Part shown: piece after piece, positions 1 through 10,157 of the stretch
Layout: each line of letters begins with the position of its first letter
Position numbering within the stretch: position 1 is the stretch's first letter
Origin: Trichosphaerium sp. ATCC 40318
Lineage: Eukaryota > Discosea > Flabellinia > Trichosidae
Assembly: GCA_038496445.1 (NCBI GenBank)
Contig: JALMLS010000572.1
Location: 1-64,000 of the forward strand
Direction of reading: 5' to 3'
Length of the DNA stretch: 64,000 bases
Notes under the pieces: generated by a model
What the model was told of the DNA's origin: nothing
The model's input: the letters and a program-made list of their open reading frames with translations, nothing else
Database searches by the model: none
Position numbers and translations under genes: made by a program

Positions 1-1453
1 AATGAGCACGTAGAATCTTTTCTGAATACTGATAGTAACCAACCTACTCGAAGTGAGCACAAGAGAGGAAGCGAAAAATCCAAAAACAATCCAAAAAAAC
101 GCACGTGTGGTTTTATGTGAGATTTTGGTGCAAGGACAGAAAACATCGCTGTGACCATACCAGGAACTTGTTCCAGAACTTTAGTAGTCTCTGGGCAAGC
201 AGAGCAATTTTGCTCTATTTTGTTGTCAAAAGCGAACATGCCAAGTACATTCCATCCACGTTTACACAAATATTTCTGGCCAAGCAACCTTTGATAAAAA
301 TTTTTTATAAGTCATTACCCTTTACCAAACACAAACTACGTACTAATTTTGCCTTTAATAAGTCTTCCATTCCTTACGTATAACAGGCCATTTGTCTTCT
401 AACATTTTACAAAATGGAAACTCTGAAGGGTCATAAAAAGCTTTGCCAGGTTTTTTGCTTCCTAATTTGAGAAAAATCAGCAAACGTTTCAAACAAAAGG
501 CGGATTAAAAATGGAATGGTTTGCTTGTTCACGCACCCAGCAATATTCCTAGGTTACGCAAAATACCAAGTAACCAATCTTGTTCTTCCTCGCAGCTTGG
601 TACGCTCATTATACTAGCTGGAAGTCAGAAATAAACACAAAAAACTTCGCGAGAAAATTACCGTTTGCGAGCAGACAGCCATGGACCGTTTCTTTCTGTG
701 TCTTCTGTCTTAAGGTGCTCTCGAATAGAGTCTAATAATACAGCTACAACAATCGTCAAAAACAAAATAAAAAATATTAGTTGTACCATGTTCTGTTAGG
801 TAATAGAACGCCTTCGTAGCGTATTGGCGTTCCAATGAAGGACCTAGACGAATAAATAAGTAACTAATGAAATAATATCAAGCGTCGTATCAGGCTCGCA
901 ATGGCTACATAGAGCGAAGTATATGGCGTGGAGATGTTTAAATTTGTTTAATATAGGTACCTGCTTTCAACACATAACGCGCAAATATCGGAATACCGTC
1001 AAATTCGAGCAATGGTACGTGCGTTTCCTCTAGCGAGCGTGTGTAAGTGAATCTATGTTAGGCAACACAACCATACCTGTTTCTGTCAGAACGGCTAACA
1101 CGCACAACGCTTGCGCTCGCACGTTGTCGCCCATAGCCGTTGCGTCAAGGCTAACGTCACCGGTTGCTGCCAGGTCTAATAATCGGCGCAAAAGCGCTTT
1201 GTTATCACCTACTTCTACTTTGGCAAGGTCTGTGCACATACAGTTAGGTATTGATATTTATTGCTCAAACTGTACCTCCTGTTTCACAAAACCTCTCAAG
1301 ATTATTAAGACACGCAAGGAGCTTCTTTTTATCATCGTTTGCCAGATTTGTGGCGATGTCGCCAAGCGTGTTTTCATCAACAGATTGGAAGAATTTCTGT
1401 CTTGCGAACTCTTCCAGTTCCTCTTCTAGGTTACTTTTCTCTGCTTGCATCAT
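1..1453 (-). CDS. Aspartyl/asparaginyl beta-hydroxylase-type protein, partial (continues past left edge)
   Basis: Reading the minus strand down to position 1 gives the N-terminal half of an Asp/Asn beta-hydroxylase (2-oxoglutarate/Fe-dependent dioxygenase) domain. It shows KAFYDPSEFPF, then LEDKWPVIR, then RGWNVLGMFAF, CPETTKVLEQVPG and FSVLAPKSHIKPHV, which match the family's block order. The metal-binding His part beyond IKPH lies outside the window. Upstream exons (about 1453-530) encode roughly 200 residues of helical, armadillo/TPR-like sequence (LLRRLLDLAATGDVSL, QALCVLAVLTETG). I joined them to the hydroxylase because the stretch starting near 480 has no in-frame ATG, while an intron from about 535 with a GTGCGT donor restores the phase. 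The ATG-ATG at 1453/1450 is the first in frame. The join is inference: these could be two genes. The splicing around 320-400 is not settled. Members of this family hydroxylate Asp/Asn in target proteins or sit at the ER. Confidence 0.72.
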
Positions 1454-1654
1454 CTTTGGTGTCGGTTTTTTTTTTGACAATCAAAGTTAAGGCAGCAATT
1501 TTGGTAACAATTGTATTGCCTGGATTCTAGTACATTTACCTACGCTATGCCGAGTAGCTAATAAAATAGGAAAGTAAACTGTATTTGATCAGTTCCTGTT
1601 CGCCACAATGCCACGACCCGATATTGCGATCAAACACGTTTGTCCATCGGTTGC

Positions 1655-1817
1655 CATGGTACCCATGGTTAAAACCTGGCCTGATCGACAATCAATTCAA
1701 ACAGTTCAAAAATACCCTTACAAATCACACTTATTATATCCATACCCAAAACTCCCCTTCTAGCCGTCAACGTATGTACTCTTTTTGTACAACTCTCCTT
1801 TTATGACAAAGTTTATG
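1655..1817 (-). repeat. Inverted partial copy of the 3' end of the MORN-repeat gene
   Basis: This stretch read on the minus strand matches 2921-3107 on the plus strand, with several small deletions. Shared blocks are the palindromic GGTACCCATGGTTAAAACC, then CCTGATCGACAAT, AAAAATACCCTTACAAATC, CCCAAAACTCCCCTTCTAG and TCAACGTATGTACTC. It covers the last repeat, the stop codon and a few bases of 3' flank. The deletions break the reading frame, so it is a dead copy. It lies about 1.1 kb from the parent in the opposite orientation. Confidence 0.85.
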
Positions 1818-2081
1818 TGGTACACTCAGGTGGGGTAGCCTCAGCAAGCTTGCAAAAACAATCGTGACTTGCGAATCAGCGAGTTGGAAGCATTGCGAAT
1901 ATGTTGTTATTGCCATTGAATTCTTAAGATGCATAACGAAACGTTAACATGTCATCACTGAATTATTGCTGTTTATTTCATGTAGTGTTCAAGTCGAGTC
2001 AAAACAACTACAATGTCAAAGAACTGCCACGTACTTGTTCAAAATGCAAATCTACTTACTAATGAGCGTACTATAGGTAAA

Positions 2082-2158
2082 TACAGCTGATTCAGGGCAC
2101 TCCTTCTTATTGGACCTTCCTATTGAGCTACAGCTTGATATTATGGATTTAGATGCAC
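2082..2158 (+). pseudogene. Possible F-box remnant upstream of the MORN-repeat gene
   Basis: The frame reads FLLDLPIELQLDIMD, which fits the start of an F-box (LPxEL...I). It has no in-frame ATG and stops a few codons later at GTG TAA. F-box plus MORN-variant repeats is an architecture I know from Marseillevirus-type giant viruses and their amoebal hosts, which is why I flag so short a piece. It may be an exon or a decayed 5' part of the gene at 2491-3096. The rest of an F-box is not visible. Confidence 0.3.
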
Positions 2159-2490
2159 AGGTGTAAAGATGCCCGGATTTATACTATCTCAATTATACTG
2201 AGATTCCGTAGGCATCTCATACTAAATAAAATAGTATGAAATCTCCCGACTAAATACTTGTAATAACTGTAAGTAATAATAAACATAATTTAATAACTAA
2301 ACTCGTGTTACACCTTCTCTTCAATCACTGACTAAGTACGTCGTGATATTATACATATACTAATTAGGTAGTAAAAGTAAATAACGGACGCTTTTACACA
2401 GGTGTACAACAAATGGCCTGTATTATCAAAATACAGTGCAAAGACAACAAGGTATGATGACAAGCTTAAAAAGCACGGAAAATGGCGTAG

Positions 2491-3096
2491 AGGGTATACA
2501 AACAAGGTAATGCACCACAAGTTGTATGTGAATGTTCTTGGAATCACGGACAACTACATGGAGTGTTTAAGTTATTCAATTCCAGTGGTATTCTATCTCA
2601 AGTAAACTACGTGAAAGGTAAACAAGAAGGACAGTACAACAAGTGGCATAGAGATGGTAAGCTTTGGGAACAGATTAATTATATCAATGGTAAGCGAGAA
2701 GGTGTATACAAGAAATGGTTTAAAAATGGACAGATAATGAAGGAGTATAATTATGTTAATAACCAGAATGAAGGTGATTATAAAAAATGGCATATAAATG
2801 GTACATTGCATGAGGAATTTAGATTGGAAAACAATAATGTAGGATCATATCAGAGATGGTATGATAATGGACAAGTTTGGGAGAAGTATGAGTATGTTAA
2901 TGGTAAACGAGAAGGAGACTATAAACTTTGGCATAAAAATGGAGAGTTGTACAAAAAGAGTACATACGTTGACGGTTTTCTAGAAGGGGAGTTTTGGGTA
3001 TGGTATAATAATGGAAGTGTGATTTGTAAGGGTATTTTTGTAAAAGGTAAGGCTGTTTATGAACAAGGTGAATTGTCGATCAGGCACAGGTTTTAA
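2491..3096 (+). CDS. MORN-variant (YwqK-like) repeat protein, 5' end unclear
   Basis: The frame stays open from 2491 to the stop at 3094-3096. It encodes about seven tandem units of 23-24 residues with the pattern Y-x-NGK-x-EG-x-YK-x-W-x-x-NG. Examples are YINGKREGVYKKWFKNG and YVNGKREGDYKLWHKNG. This is the MORN-variant/YwqK repeat, a beta-hairpin repeat of unknown binding role found in bacteria, amoebae and Marseillevirus-like viruses. No ATG starts the frame, the upstream part (2402-2490) holds repeat-like pieces in another frame (YNKWPVL, HGKW), and a TAG closes the frame at 2488. So the 5' end is either a missed exon or decayed. Unlike most neighbours, the visible part has no intron, which fits horizontal acquisition. 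It could be a pseudogene. Confidence 0.65.
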   Translation, partial: RVYKQGNAPQVVCECSWNHGQLHGVFKLFNSSGILSQVNYVKGKQEGQYNKWHRDGKLWEQINYINGKREGVYKKWFKNGQIMKEYNYVNNQNEGDYKKWHINGTLHEEFRLENNNVGSYQRWYDNGQVWEKYEYVNGKREGDYKLWHKNGELYKKSTYVDGFLEGEFWVWYNNGSVICKGIFVKGKAVYEQGELSIRHRF

Positions 3097-3548
3097 CCAT
3101 GGGTACCACTGGTGATTGAAGATGCACAGGTTTCTGGAATTTCTGGAATTTCAATAAGTTCTGCACCGTCTGAATTCTGGAACGTTCCAGAAACCTGTGC
3201 ATCTCCATTGTGTCGTACAAGATTCAAACTCACTCCGAAAATGAGTGTTAATACGCTTTTGGCGTAGTGGTAGACAATGGCTCCTAACATCAACCCAAAT
3301 AAAAAAACAGGCACTTTTTTTCTTCATTTTGTTTTATCCCGTGGTATTGTAGTAACCAGTTCTACTAAGTGTAACTAACATGGTTTTGATGTTTAAACGT
3401 TTAATATTCATAATATTTATTCACATTTAAGAAACTTATGAGTCGCGTGAAGAATAGAATCATTGTATTATTGTTATTGCAAGAATTTTGTATACCTTAA
3501 TGCTTCTTTCTTTGTATGTTGCTGGAAATGTTCTTTTCTTTCTATGAA
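3097..3548. other. Intergenic spacer with hairpin
   Basis: This is the convergent gap between the MORN-repeat gene and the phosphoesterase. Apart from the inverted repeat at 3120-3204 I see only A+T-rich sequence. The open frame on the minus strand lacks an ATG and has no recognisable domain. Confidence 0.6.
3120..3204. repeat. Perfect 20-bp inverted repeat (hairpin) with 45-bp loop
   Basis: The arms are 3120-3139 (AGATGCACAGGTTTCTGGAA) and 3185-3204, its exact reverse complement. The loop contains a second TTCTGGAATT unit. The first 12 bases of the arm also occur at 2151-2162, at the end of the F-box-like remnant. It sits 24 bp after the MORN stop codon. It could be a tiny palindromic mobile element or a structured 3' end. 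Confidence 0.9.
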
Positions 3549-6020
3549 TTATAATGATGCAGTAAATTCCGCAGGCTTGAGGGAACCTTCTATTTCTTCT
3601 GGTGTTACCCATTTGTAAAAAACTGAATGTCCTTCTCCACGTGATAACAAGTAATTCTTATCATTTTCTTGTCCACCTTTCTTCTTGGCTTTGACCCACC
3701 ATCCATCCACAGTCTCACGACCTACAAACAAAAATAAACAAATGGCAAACTAACATTTTAAATACTTAAAAGGGAGGTACATACCTATGAAAATATCTGA
3801 AAGAGAAAACTCAATTTCTTGTCCATCCTAAGCAGTCTTTTTAGCATAAACCGGCTTGTCAAAAAACCAATACTCACGTGTAGAACGCCATGAACATAAG
3901 TCTCATTTTGAGTCTTACTATCACCGACAATACACAACTCACTATGTGCTATGCCTTGTTGAAGTATTAGCTTAAACTTTACCATCATATTTATGTCGGG
4001 AGGTACCTCTATTATCCTTACACTTGCTATCACTGTAGGATGTATCTGCTGAAATAACGTGAAGATCTCCAGCTTTAATTATATTTGGTGAATCACCTAT
4101 TAAGTTGGTTTTAAGTAAGTCGTAGGCTCAAAGTTGCTATTTTGTCGTAATCAGGAGCTTACCAAACGGTTTATGTCCAGTGACAATACGGTTGATGCCA
4201 CTCTTTTTCATATATTGTCTTACTTGTGTACTAACAGGTGTAGGGTGACCTATAAGGTATGGTAAAGAGTTTGAAACATATACTACCTCTCTGCTGTGCG
4301 CAGAACAACTATGTTTTCCAAGGGAAATGTGAGGTACCTCCAGGTATAAAATCAATAACGATAACAGTACGTCGTAGCATAGCACGACCATAACCGTATC
4401 CCATTAGAAATGAACCACCTCTTTGTGTACGGTCATCATTCCACAAAGGTTGTGCTTTCCAAGCAGCCAAACCCTCTTTTGCAAAAGTATTTAAACGGTT
4501 TATCCACTCTTGACATGAATGTGTATCCTTTAGCTCTTGTCCTGTAATATCCTATTTATAACAGAGTATTAACTCTAGAAGGCACGTATATTTGAGAGCT
4601 TGATATTTTTCATAGCAATTGAAACAAAAACAAACAGGTTCTTGTTACGTACTTCAAGTTTTTGAAGAGCATCTTTGTTGTTATGACTTGGTATGAATCC
4701 GATTGTTGAATCTGATACACCGCCTAGTTAAAATCAGTGTAAGCTATTATCAATTGATACGTGCTAGAAAAACCTTGAACATATGATTACGTACCATGAA
4801 CAAACAAAGTGTTGCCGATAACAGCTCCAATTTGTGCATTCTCCAAATATTCTTAAAATAACACGTAAGTACATTCAAGGGCTGTGATACCACAGACATA
4901 CCTCTAACTAAACCACCCTCTTGTACTGACTCAAGAACATTATCAAATACATCTTGGTCACTTATATCGCTTACAGGGCAGTTTTTAAGAGCACTTAATT
5001 CCTGGAAAGTGTCAGTTTGAAAGAAAAAAAACCTACAGCGGAACGTCTTTACCTGTCTGCGAAACTCAAAAGTATCAGGGCAACCCATAGTATGCTTAAA
5101 TAAAAACTTTAACCTATTTACTGGAGTGTTATGCTTCTCATAAAGTTCTGGGCTGTAATCTCCATTGTCCTTTAGGAGAGAAAAGAACATGTTAGTTTAA
5201 CCATGTTTTAAAAGCAAAATAATGTGATGAGATACTTACTTCTTTAGGTGCATTAATCTCATCAAGTAGCTTCCGCACAAACTTTTTTGGCGTAACTCGT
5301 CGTTCTTCATCAACCTAAAAACAGTTAAAACCACCAGTAATGTTGTCGAGTATAGCAACCCAGTAAGGTCCTGGAACTTCATCGAGTGGCCTATCTGTAT
5401 CTGTCTTATGTAACTCACTACTGAACTTCAGCTTGTTCAAATCTCGGTTACCTAGAATCACCTTAGTACTTACAGTTATCACTCTTTAAAGTACTAACCA
5501 ATAATAAGGAAAACACGCTCAGGATAACGTTTCTAAAGAGAGAACTGTAAGGTGACAAGAACGGAAACAAGCATTGCATTCTTATCACTAACCTTAAGTG
5601 ATACAAGATCTTGAGTGACACGTAAGTCACCATTACCTTTATCGCAAACATCTCCTCCATACACTTCAAAAAACAGTAAGACACAGGTGAGCTCACTAAA
5701 GGAATTCAAAAGAGACGTACCAAAGTATTTATTGTCTCTTAAATGCAACTCTACATAATCATGTAAGAACAAGGAGGTGGTAGCAAAAGGTTTTGTTTTT
5801 TGTTTGTCTTTGTTTTCACGTGCCTTTTTTGTTCTCTTCTTTTCTGTATTCAAGGACGTTACTTAGAGCGATGTATCGATTCCAATAGTCTAAATTTCCC
5901 TTTTAAAGGCGGTAAGCATTTTTCACACTAAGTACATAGAACAAGATATAAAACACTGAATACGCTATAATATTATACCTCGACGTCTGTGACGAAACCA
6001 ATTTCGAATTTATCCGTCAT
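3549..6020 (-). CDS. Calcineurin-like metallophosphoesterase
   Basis: About fourteen exons can be joined from the ATG at 6018-6020 to the stop at 3549. The metal-binding motifs appear in order. TDVEGN near the N-terminus stands in for GDxHG, GGDVCDKGNGDLR is GDxxDRG, and GNRDLNK takes the place of GNHE. The last blocks are SGINRIVTGHKPFG (the GHxP-like motif) and then AGDLHVISADTSYSD. The TDVEGN/GNRD variants are ones I recall from protist PPP-like phosphatases, so the enzyme is probably an active phosphatase of unknown substrate. The C-terminus (WWVKAKKKGG ... HSVFYKW) resembles no known domain. The intron at 5751-5823 has a GC donor. No signal peptide is visible, so it is probably cytosolic. 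Confidence 0.85.
5751..5823 (-). other. Non-canonical GC-AG intron in the phosphoesterase gene
   Basis: The donor reads AG|GCACGTG and the acceptor GTAG. Only this GC donor keeps the frame (KK|ELHLRDNKYF); the nearby GT, four bases on, leads to a stop. A second GC-AG intron with the same GCACGTG start lies at 31240-31288. Confidence 0.7.
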
Positions 6021-6589
6021 TGTACGTGAAGTATCTAAAACTGTTTATATTGAGCTTACAGAAGGCTACTTACTGCTACAATAAGCTTTAGATCTTCTAG
6101 TAGATGTTCTACGTTTTGGTATCGATTTAGGCGTGCTAAGGTAACTAGAGCGACTAAATAGGCGATATGACGTCCTACTATGGAACTTTAAAGCTAGAAT
6201 CTTGATTGTACTGGACTTTATGCCGAATGTGATTTTGAAAAACTGTCAGTGAAACCTTCCGTTGACTTATTGCTTATGAACTCACTTACATCAATCTTAT
6301 AGTTGTTTACTGAAGAGTATGAACTCAAGTAATAATTCCTACGTTGAGTAAACTATGAAGGGAGGACGGAGAAAGAAAAAAAATACTCATTGTTGTGATT
6401 GGCAAAAAACCAAAAAGTGTCTGTAAGTGAAAACACCACAAGGCAAAAGATCATCGCTGGCAACCTACGTACTCATGCCTTATCATAGCAAGTGGTTCCT
6501 GTTAATAATATTCGTGCATGTTCATCTAATACAACAGACTACTAATCATTTCAAGAGATTGGCGATAATTTTATTTAATAGGTTAAAAA
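6021..6589. other. Intergenic region between phosphoesterase and nuclease-kinase copy 1
   Basis: This holds the upstream region of the phosphoesterase and the 3' flank of the nuclease-kinase gene. It includes the direct repeat at 6320-6480. I see no convincing gene in it; ORF 6427-6657 is a shadow. Confidence 0.55.
6320..6480 (+). repeat. Direct repeat A, left copy
   Basis: This matches 13036-13190 in the same orientation with scattered substitutions and indels. Shared blocks include AAACTA(T/C)GAAG, GAGGAC(G/A)GAGAAA, TGTCTGTAAGTGA and AAGATCATCG. It lies just outside the 3' end of nuclease-kinase copy 1. It is not part of the large inverted repeat, because the two A copies are direct while the genes beside them are inverted. 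Confidence 0.8.
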
Positions 6590-9500
6590 CAATATGTACA
6601 TGTGTAGTATTATCAAACCAAATCCCCATCTATTTGTCGTCTATTTTACAAGCTTAGGAAAACTGCTTGCCAAGCGGTTTTCCCTCATCATATGTGGCAT
6701 TGTTGACTTCGTCAACTGTGGCAGACGTAATATTTGTCAACTTAAACTTCTCATCAAACCACGCTCCAAGTCTGTCATAGTCCATTTTTTGAGCATAGCG
6801 CATAGGTACTTTGAAATAAGCCAGGATCTTATCCCAATTCATACTGATCATCTTTTGGGCAGTAAAGCTACGGTGTGGATCATCTTTCCAATCAATTTTT
6901 TCGTATGGTTCAGTAAAGCATTCGATACGAGCATGTCTTGGTAGTGTCAAGTATGCGTACATCTTGACAAGGGATACGAGGTCGTGCCATGGTTGTGGAG
7001 TAAATTCGATGTTGGGTTCATATTCGAGACACAGCTTTGAAGGTGCGAACAGAACATTGCCTTGGAACTCAACTTGTACACCTTCTTTGGCAGCACACGC
7101 CCAGTCAATAATGTACAACTCCTCTTCAAACCATATGACATTTGTAAGTGAGATATCTCTGAAAGGAAGAAGAGTCAATAAAAAGAAGAACACTAAGTTC
7201 AGAAAGGAGGAAAAAAAACCACGTGAAACTATGTAAGGTACCTGTGTACATATCCCAAGTCATGTGCAGCCTTTAGTGTCTTCACGAGAGATGAAAATGA
7301 GCACACGAGTCCTGTAATAGAGAATTCATCTGCGCTGAGTACTTGACCAACTGGTTCAGAAACGAAAAATATCTTGTTAGGGTTCTAGTAACAACATCAG
7401 CACAAACAACAGGAACAAAAGAAACTGAGAGTAAAAAAAAAAAACAAAACGTACTGCTCTTCCAGGTTTCCAAGATGTACGTGTTACTGTTGGAACATGA
7501 GCAGTTTCACATGGCTTTAGTTCATTCAGTACTTCTACTTCATGTTTTGCCGCCTCTAAAAATAGCGGATCTGGTAGGAGATGTTTTACAGCATAAGTCT
7601 TGTCAGCTGCTCGAACCTGGTAGACAGATGCTGATGCACCTTTACCCAGAATATTCGTTGCTGCATAGTAGGTCCCACCAATTTTGAACTGAGGTACAGA
7701 CCATCCGAGTTCCTCAGGAGACCGTGCCATGAGGTGGTTGATCATCTTTGCTCCCTCAGAGTTTTTACCGACAAAGTCATACACTTTCGTAAAATAGAAT
7801 TTATCGCCATCTGCTGTAGTGCCGTCCCAGTCCATACGCAGGAACTGTACGTATTTCTCGTTTGAAATAACTGCTGTCACTGATGTACGTGTTGGTTGAG
7901 CAGCCATAACACGAATACAATACATCCTAAAAACTGTGTCAACAACACAAGCAAGAGAAAAAAAAAGATGTTCGTACATTATTTGTCCAAGTTTTGCTGG
8001 TTCAAAACTTTTGGATTGTCCCACAACCAACTTGACCTCCCATGGTACTATGATCTGATACGATGTCGGTATGGTGATACCAAGGTTTCTGGGTGCCAGG
8101 AGGATGTCTGGTTTGGCAAAGCCATGCTCAGGTGTTTTTGGAAATGTATGGTTACTTTTGCCATCAAAGGCCATCATGTAATCAGAAGTGTTATCCTTGT
8201 TCAACAGTTCAACTGTTTGCTCTGTGAGGTAATCTTCCTTTTGTTGCCAGGTTTTCTTGATTTTATCCGCGCCCTTTCGTCGTTTGGTTTTCGTGACCGC
8301 TCGCTGCTTGGGCATCTTTGCAAACACGTTTTTAGGCAATCCGCGAAAATACTTTAAATATGATCCCTCGAGCCATGACTTCACCGCGAATAGTATGTCT
8401 CCAAGGTTATCGAATCTGCTGAACAATTCTGAGTACTCTAAAAATAAAAATAAGGTGTGATGAATTCATTGAGTAGATTTGTAAAACAAAAAAGTGACCA
8501 CCAAAAACTGAGCGTACTCATTATTGAGAGAGAATGGAGGTGTGCCTTTCGCAATTTTATCAATGCGACTGCATCGGCAAGTCCTTTTAATTGTGCCTCT
8601 GTGATCGCATTTTGTGCTTGTATGGCATCATTTTGTGCTTGTATGGCTGCGTTTTGCACTTTCAATTCTCGGATCTCACGTTCATTTTTCGCATCTCTTT
8701 CAGCATGTTGCGCTTGTATGGCATCATTTTTCGCTTGTGCGGCGTTCAATTTTTGAATCTCGCGCATAAAAAAATTGTCCATGCTCCTTTCTTGTTCATA
8801 ACCCTCATTTATGACGATTGAATGTCGGAGGCGCTTAGATTTGGTAGTCTCTGGAGAATCGGATGCTTTGTATGATATTGAACCAGTTGAGCTTCCACTT
8901 GACCGCCTACTACCAGATTTGTTCGGAGATGTGGGTGTGATTGGACCAGTGGATCTCGAGGCCTTTTGGTTGCTTGTAACATGTGTAGGAGAGCCTGCAG
9001 GCCGTTTACGAGTTCGTTTTATTTTGATAATTCGGCGTCTTTTTTGTACTTTTCCAGTCAGAGGTTGGGAAGTTGGGGTACGTTTTTTGGTTCCCCTTGG
9101 TCGAATGGCCGGTTTGGGTACTACAGTACATTAATCAGGAGCACACTTATTGGTGAAAACCGTTTCAAAAACACGCGGTTAAATGCGCGCTTTGAAAATC
9201 CGCGGCAAAAAAAAAGCGTACGTTTATACTTTGTTAAGAGGCTAACAGCCAACTGCGCCTTTACTTGTTTACCAATTGGCACTTCAAGGCTTCTACACAG
9301 ATCCTTTAATTCTGGCACCCTTAAACGCTTCAATTGGACTAGAATAACGGTTATTGATGAAGTGTCATTAATACCAACCGATTTATTGCGTGTTGTTGGC
9401 TAACACAAAAAAAACACTACTAAAAGGCTACCGTACGTGTTTTAGGATGCTTTTCAATGGTATTTACTAATTGTTGAGCGGTACGGCCTTTTGTACTCAA

Positions 9501-9757
9501 CTTTAGAGCAGAACAAATGGCGCGCAGCTCCCTTCGCGGAAATTTTGTAATCACTGACGCCACTGTCAAGTGCTTTTGCTTTTTTGCGACCCTTCCTGTG
9601 GAGAGTGGCGCTTTGGCAGCTTTGCGTTTATTTGACGCTTTCTTGCGACCTCCCCTGAGTTTGGACATCAGCTGTACCCCTTTTGGGCTATATTTGATTT
9701 GCCATCAGGTGCTCATCTTGTTGTTTCGCTAAAAATACGACTTAACATCAAAGACAA
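6590..9757 (-). repeat. Left arm of large inverted repeat
   Basis: This region matches 10158-12812 in inverted orientation. It covers a whole nuclease-kinase gene plus about 60 bp of 3' flank and about 90 bp of 5' flank. Identity is high through exons, introns and flanks (for example the 3' flank CATGTGTAGTATTATC in both). The arms differ by a block of about 500 bp present only in this copy. The spacer between arms is about 400 bp. Confidence 0.9.
6654..9668 (-). CDS. Crinkler-like effector: two SAP domains, coiled coil, PD-(D/E)XK nuclease, protein kinase (copy 1)
   Basis: Seven exons join in frame from the ATG at 9668 to the stop at 6654, giving about 850 residues. In order: a Lys/Arg-rich start; SAP-like domain 1 (KFPRRELRAICSALKLSTKG); SAP-like domain 2 (RLRVPELKDLCRSLEVPIGK); a basic and Ser-rich linker; a coiled coil with repeated IQAQN/KNEREIREL units; a PD-(D/E)XK nuclease domain (FAKPDILL ... 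PWEVKLVVGQS); then a kinase with ILGKGASASVYQV, AVKHL, YVHRDISLTNV and IIDWACA, where DWA replaces DFG. HRDISxxN is typical of FunK1-type kinases. Nuclease plus kinase is a known Crinkler-type architecture (oomycetes, chytrids, Rhizophagus, amoebae). SAP domains suggest DNA binding in the nucleus. No signal peptide is seen. All introns are intact, so it looks expressed. Function in the cell is not known. Confidence 0.85.
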
Positions 9758-9805
9758 GTTAAACACTTGTGAACAAAGGACACTTTGAGTTTCTTCTTGA
9801 ACTGA

Positions 9806-9963
9806 ACGGTTGAAAGTTTCAATAAAATGTATGCCACGTGCTTTTTGTACTGCTGATTCCAAAGTTTTATCCATCTTTACTACTCCTTCATCTGTTTTAT
9901 CAACAGTCCCAAGTGCTTTTAAACAGTCTTATACTCAAAAGAGGATCCTCTTTGTTGGTAGCA
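9806..9963 (-). pseudogene. Fragment of the CBS-domain gene
   Basis: It matches 13239-13400 of the CBS gene in the same orientation. Shared protein blocks are NATN, EGVVKMD and TLESAVQKARGIHFIETF. Bases are lost before KSTWDC, which shifts the frame, so it is broken. It sits in the spacer between the two nuclease-kinase genes. Homology stops at exactly the point (HFIETF) where the full CBS gene also departs from a normal CBS fold. Confidence 0.8.
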
Positions 9964-10157
9964 TTCCTTTATGCCTGGCGTACAGAACAAAACAATAGGT
10001 ACCACCAACACAAACAACACTTTGCAAGCAACAAAAGCACAGCTACAAATTATGGATTGGTTTGCAATGCCATGGCGTTAAGAGATAAACTATCAAACAT
10101 TTAGCATTTGAAATCATGTACCTTACGGGTGAATGTTGAAGTCATTTTCAAACAGAA
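9964..10157. other. Remainder of spacer between the inverted arms
   Basis: A+T-rich sequence after the CBS fragment. A few bases may continue the upstream CBS intron, but I can align nothing clearly. Confidence 0.4.

Noticed and set aside
1055-1429. Plus-strand 124-codon frame
   Set aside because: Antisense shadow of the hydroxylase-gene exons.
2332-2605. Frames on both strands upstream of the MORN gene
   Set aside because: Short, conflicting; only pieces resemble MORN units in a shifted frame.
3258-3300. tRNA-like A box (TGGCGTAGTGGT)
   Set aside because: No B box (GGTTCRANYCY) and no cloverleaf follow.
3093-3314. Minus-strand 73-codon frame with a hydrophobic start
   Set aside because: Begins with GTG, no ATG at its start, runs through the hairpin and MORN 3' end; no family match.
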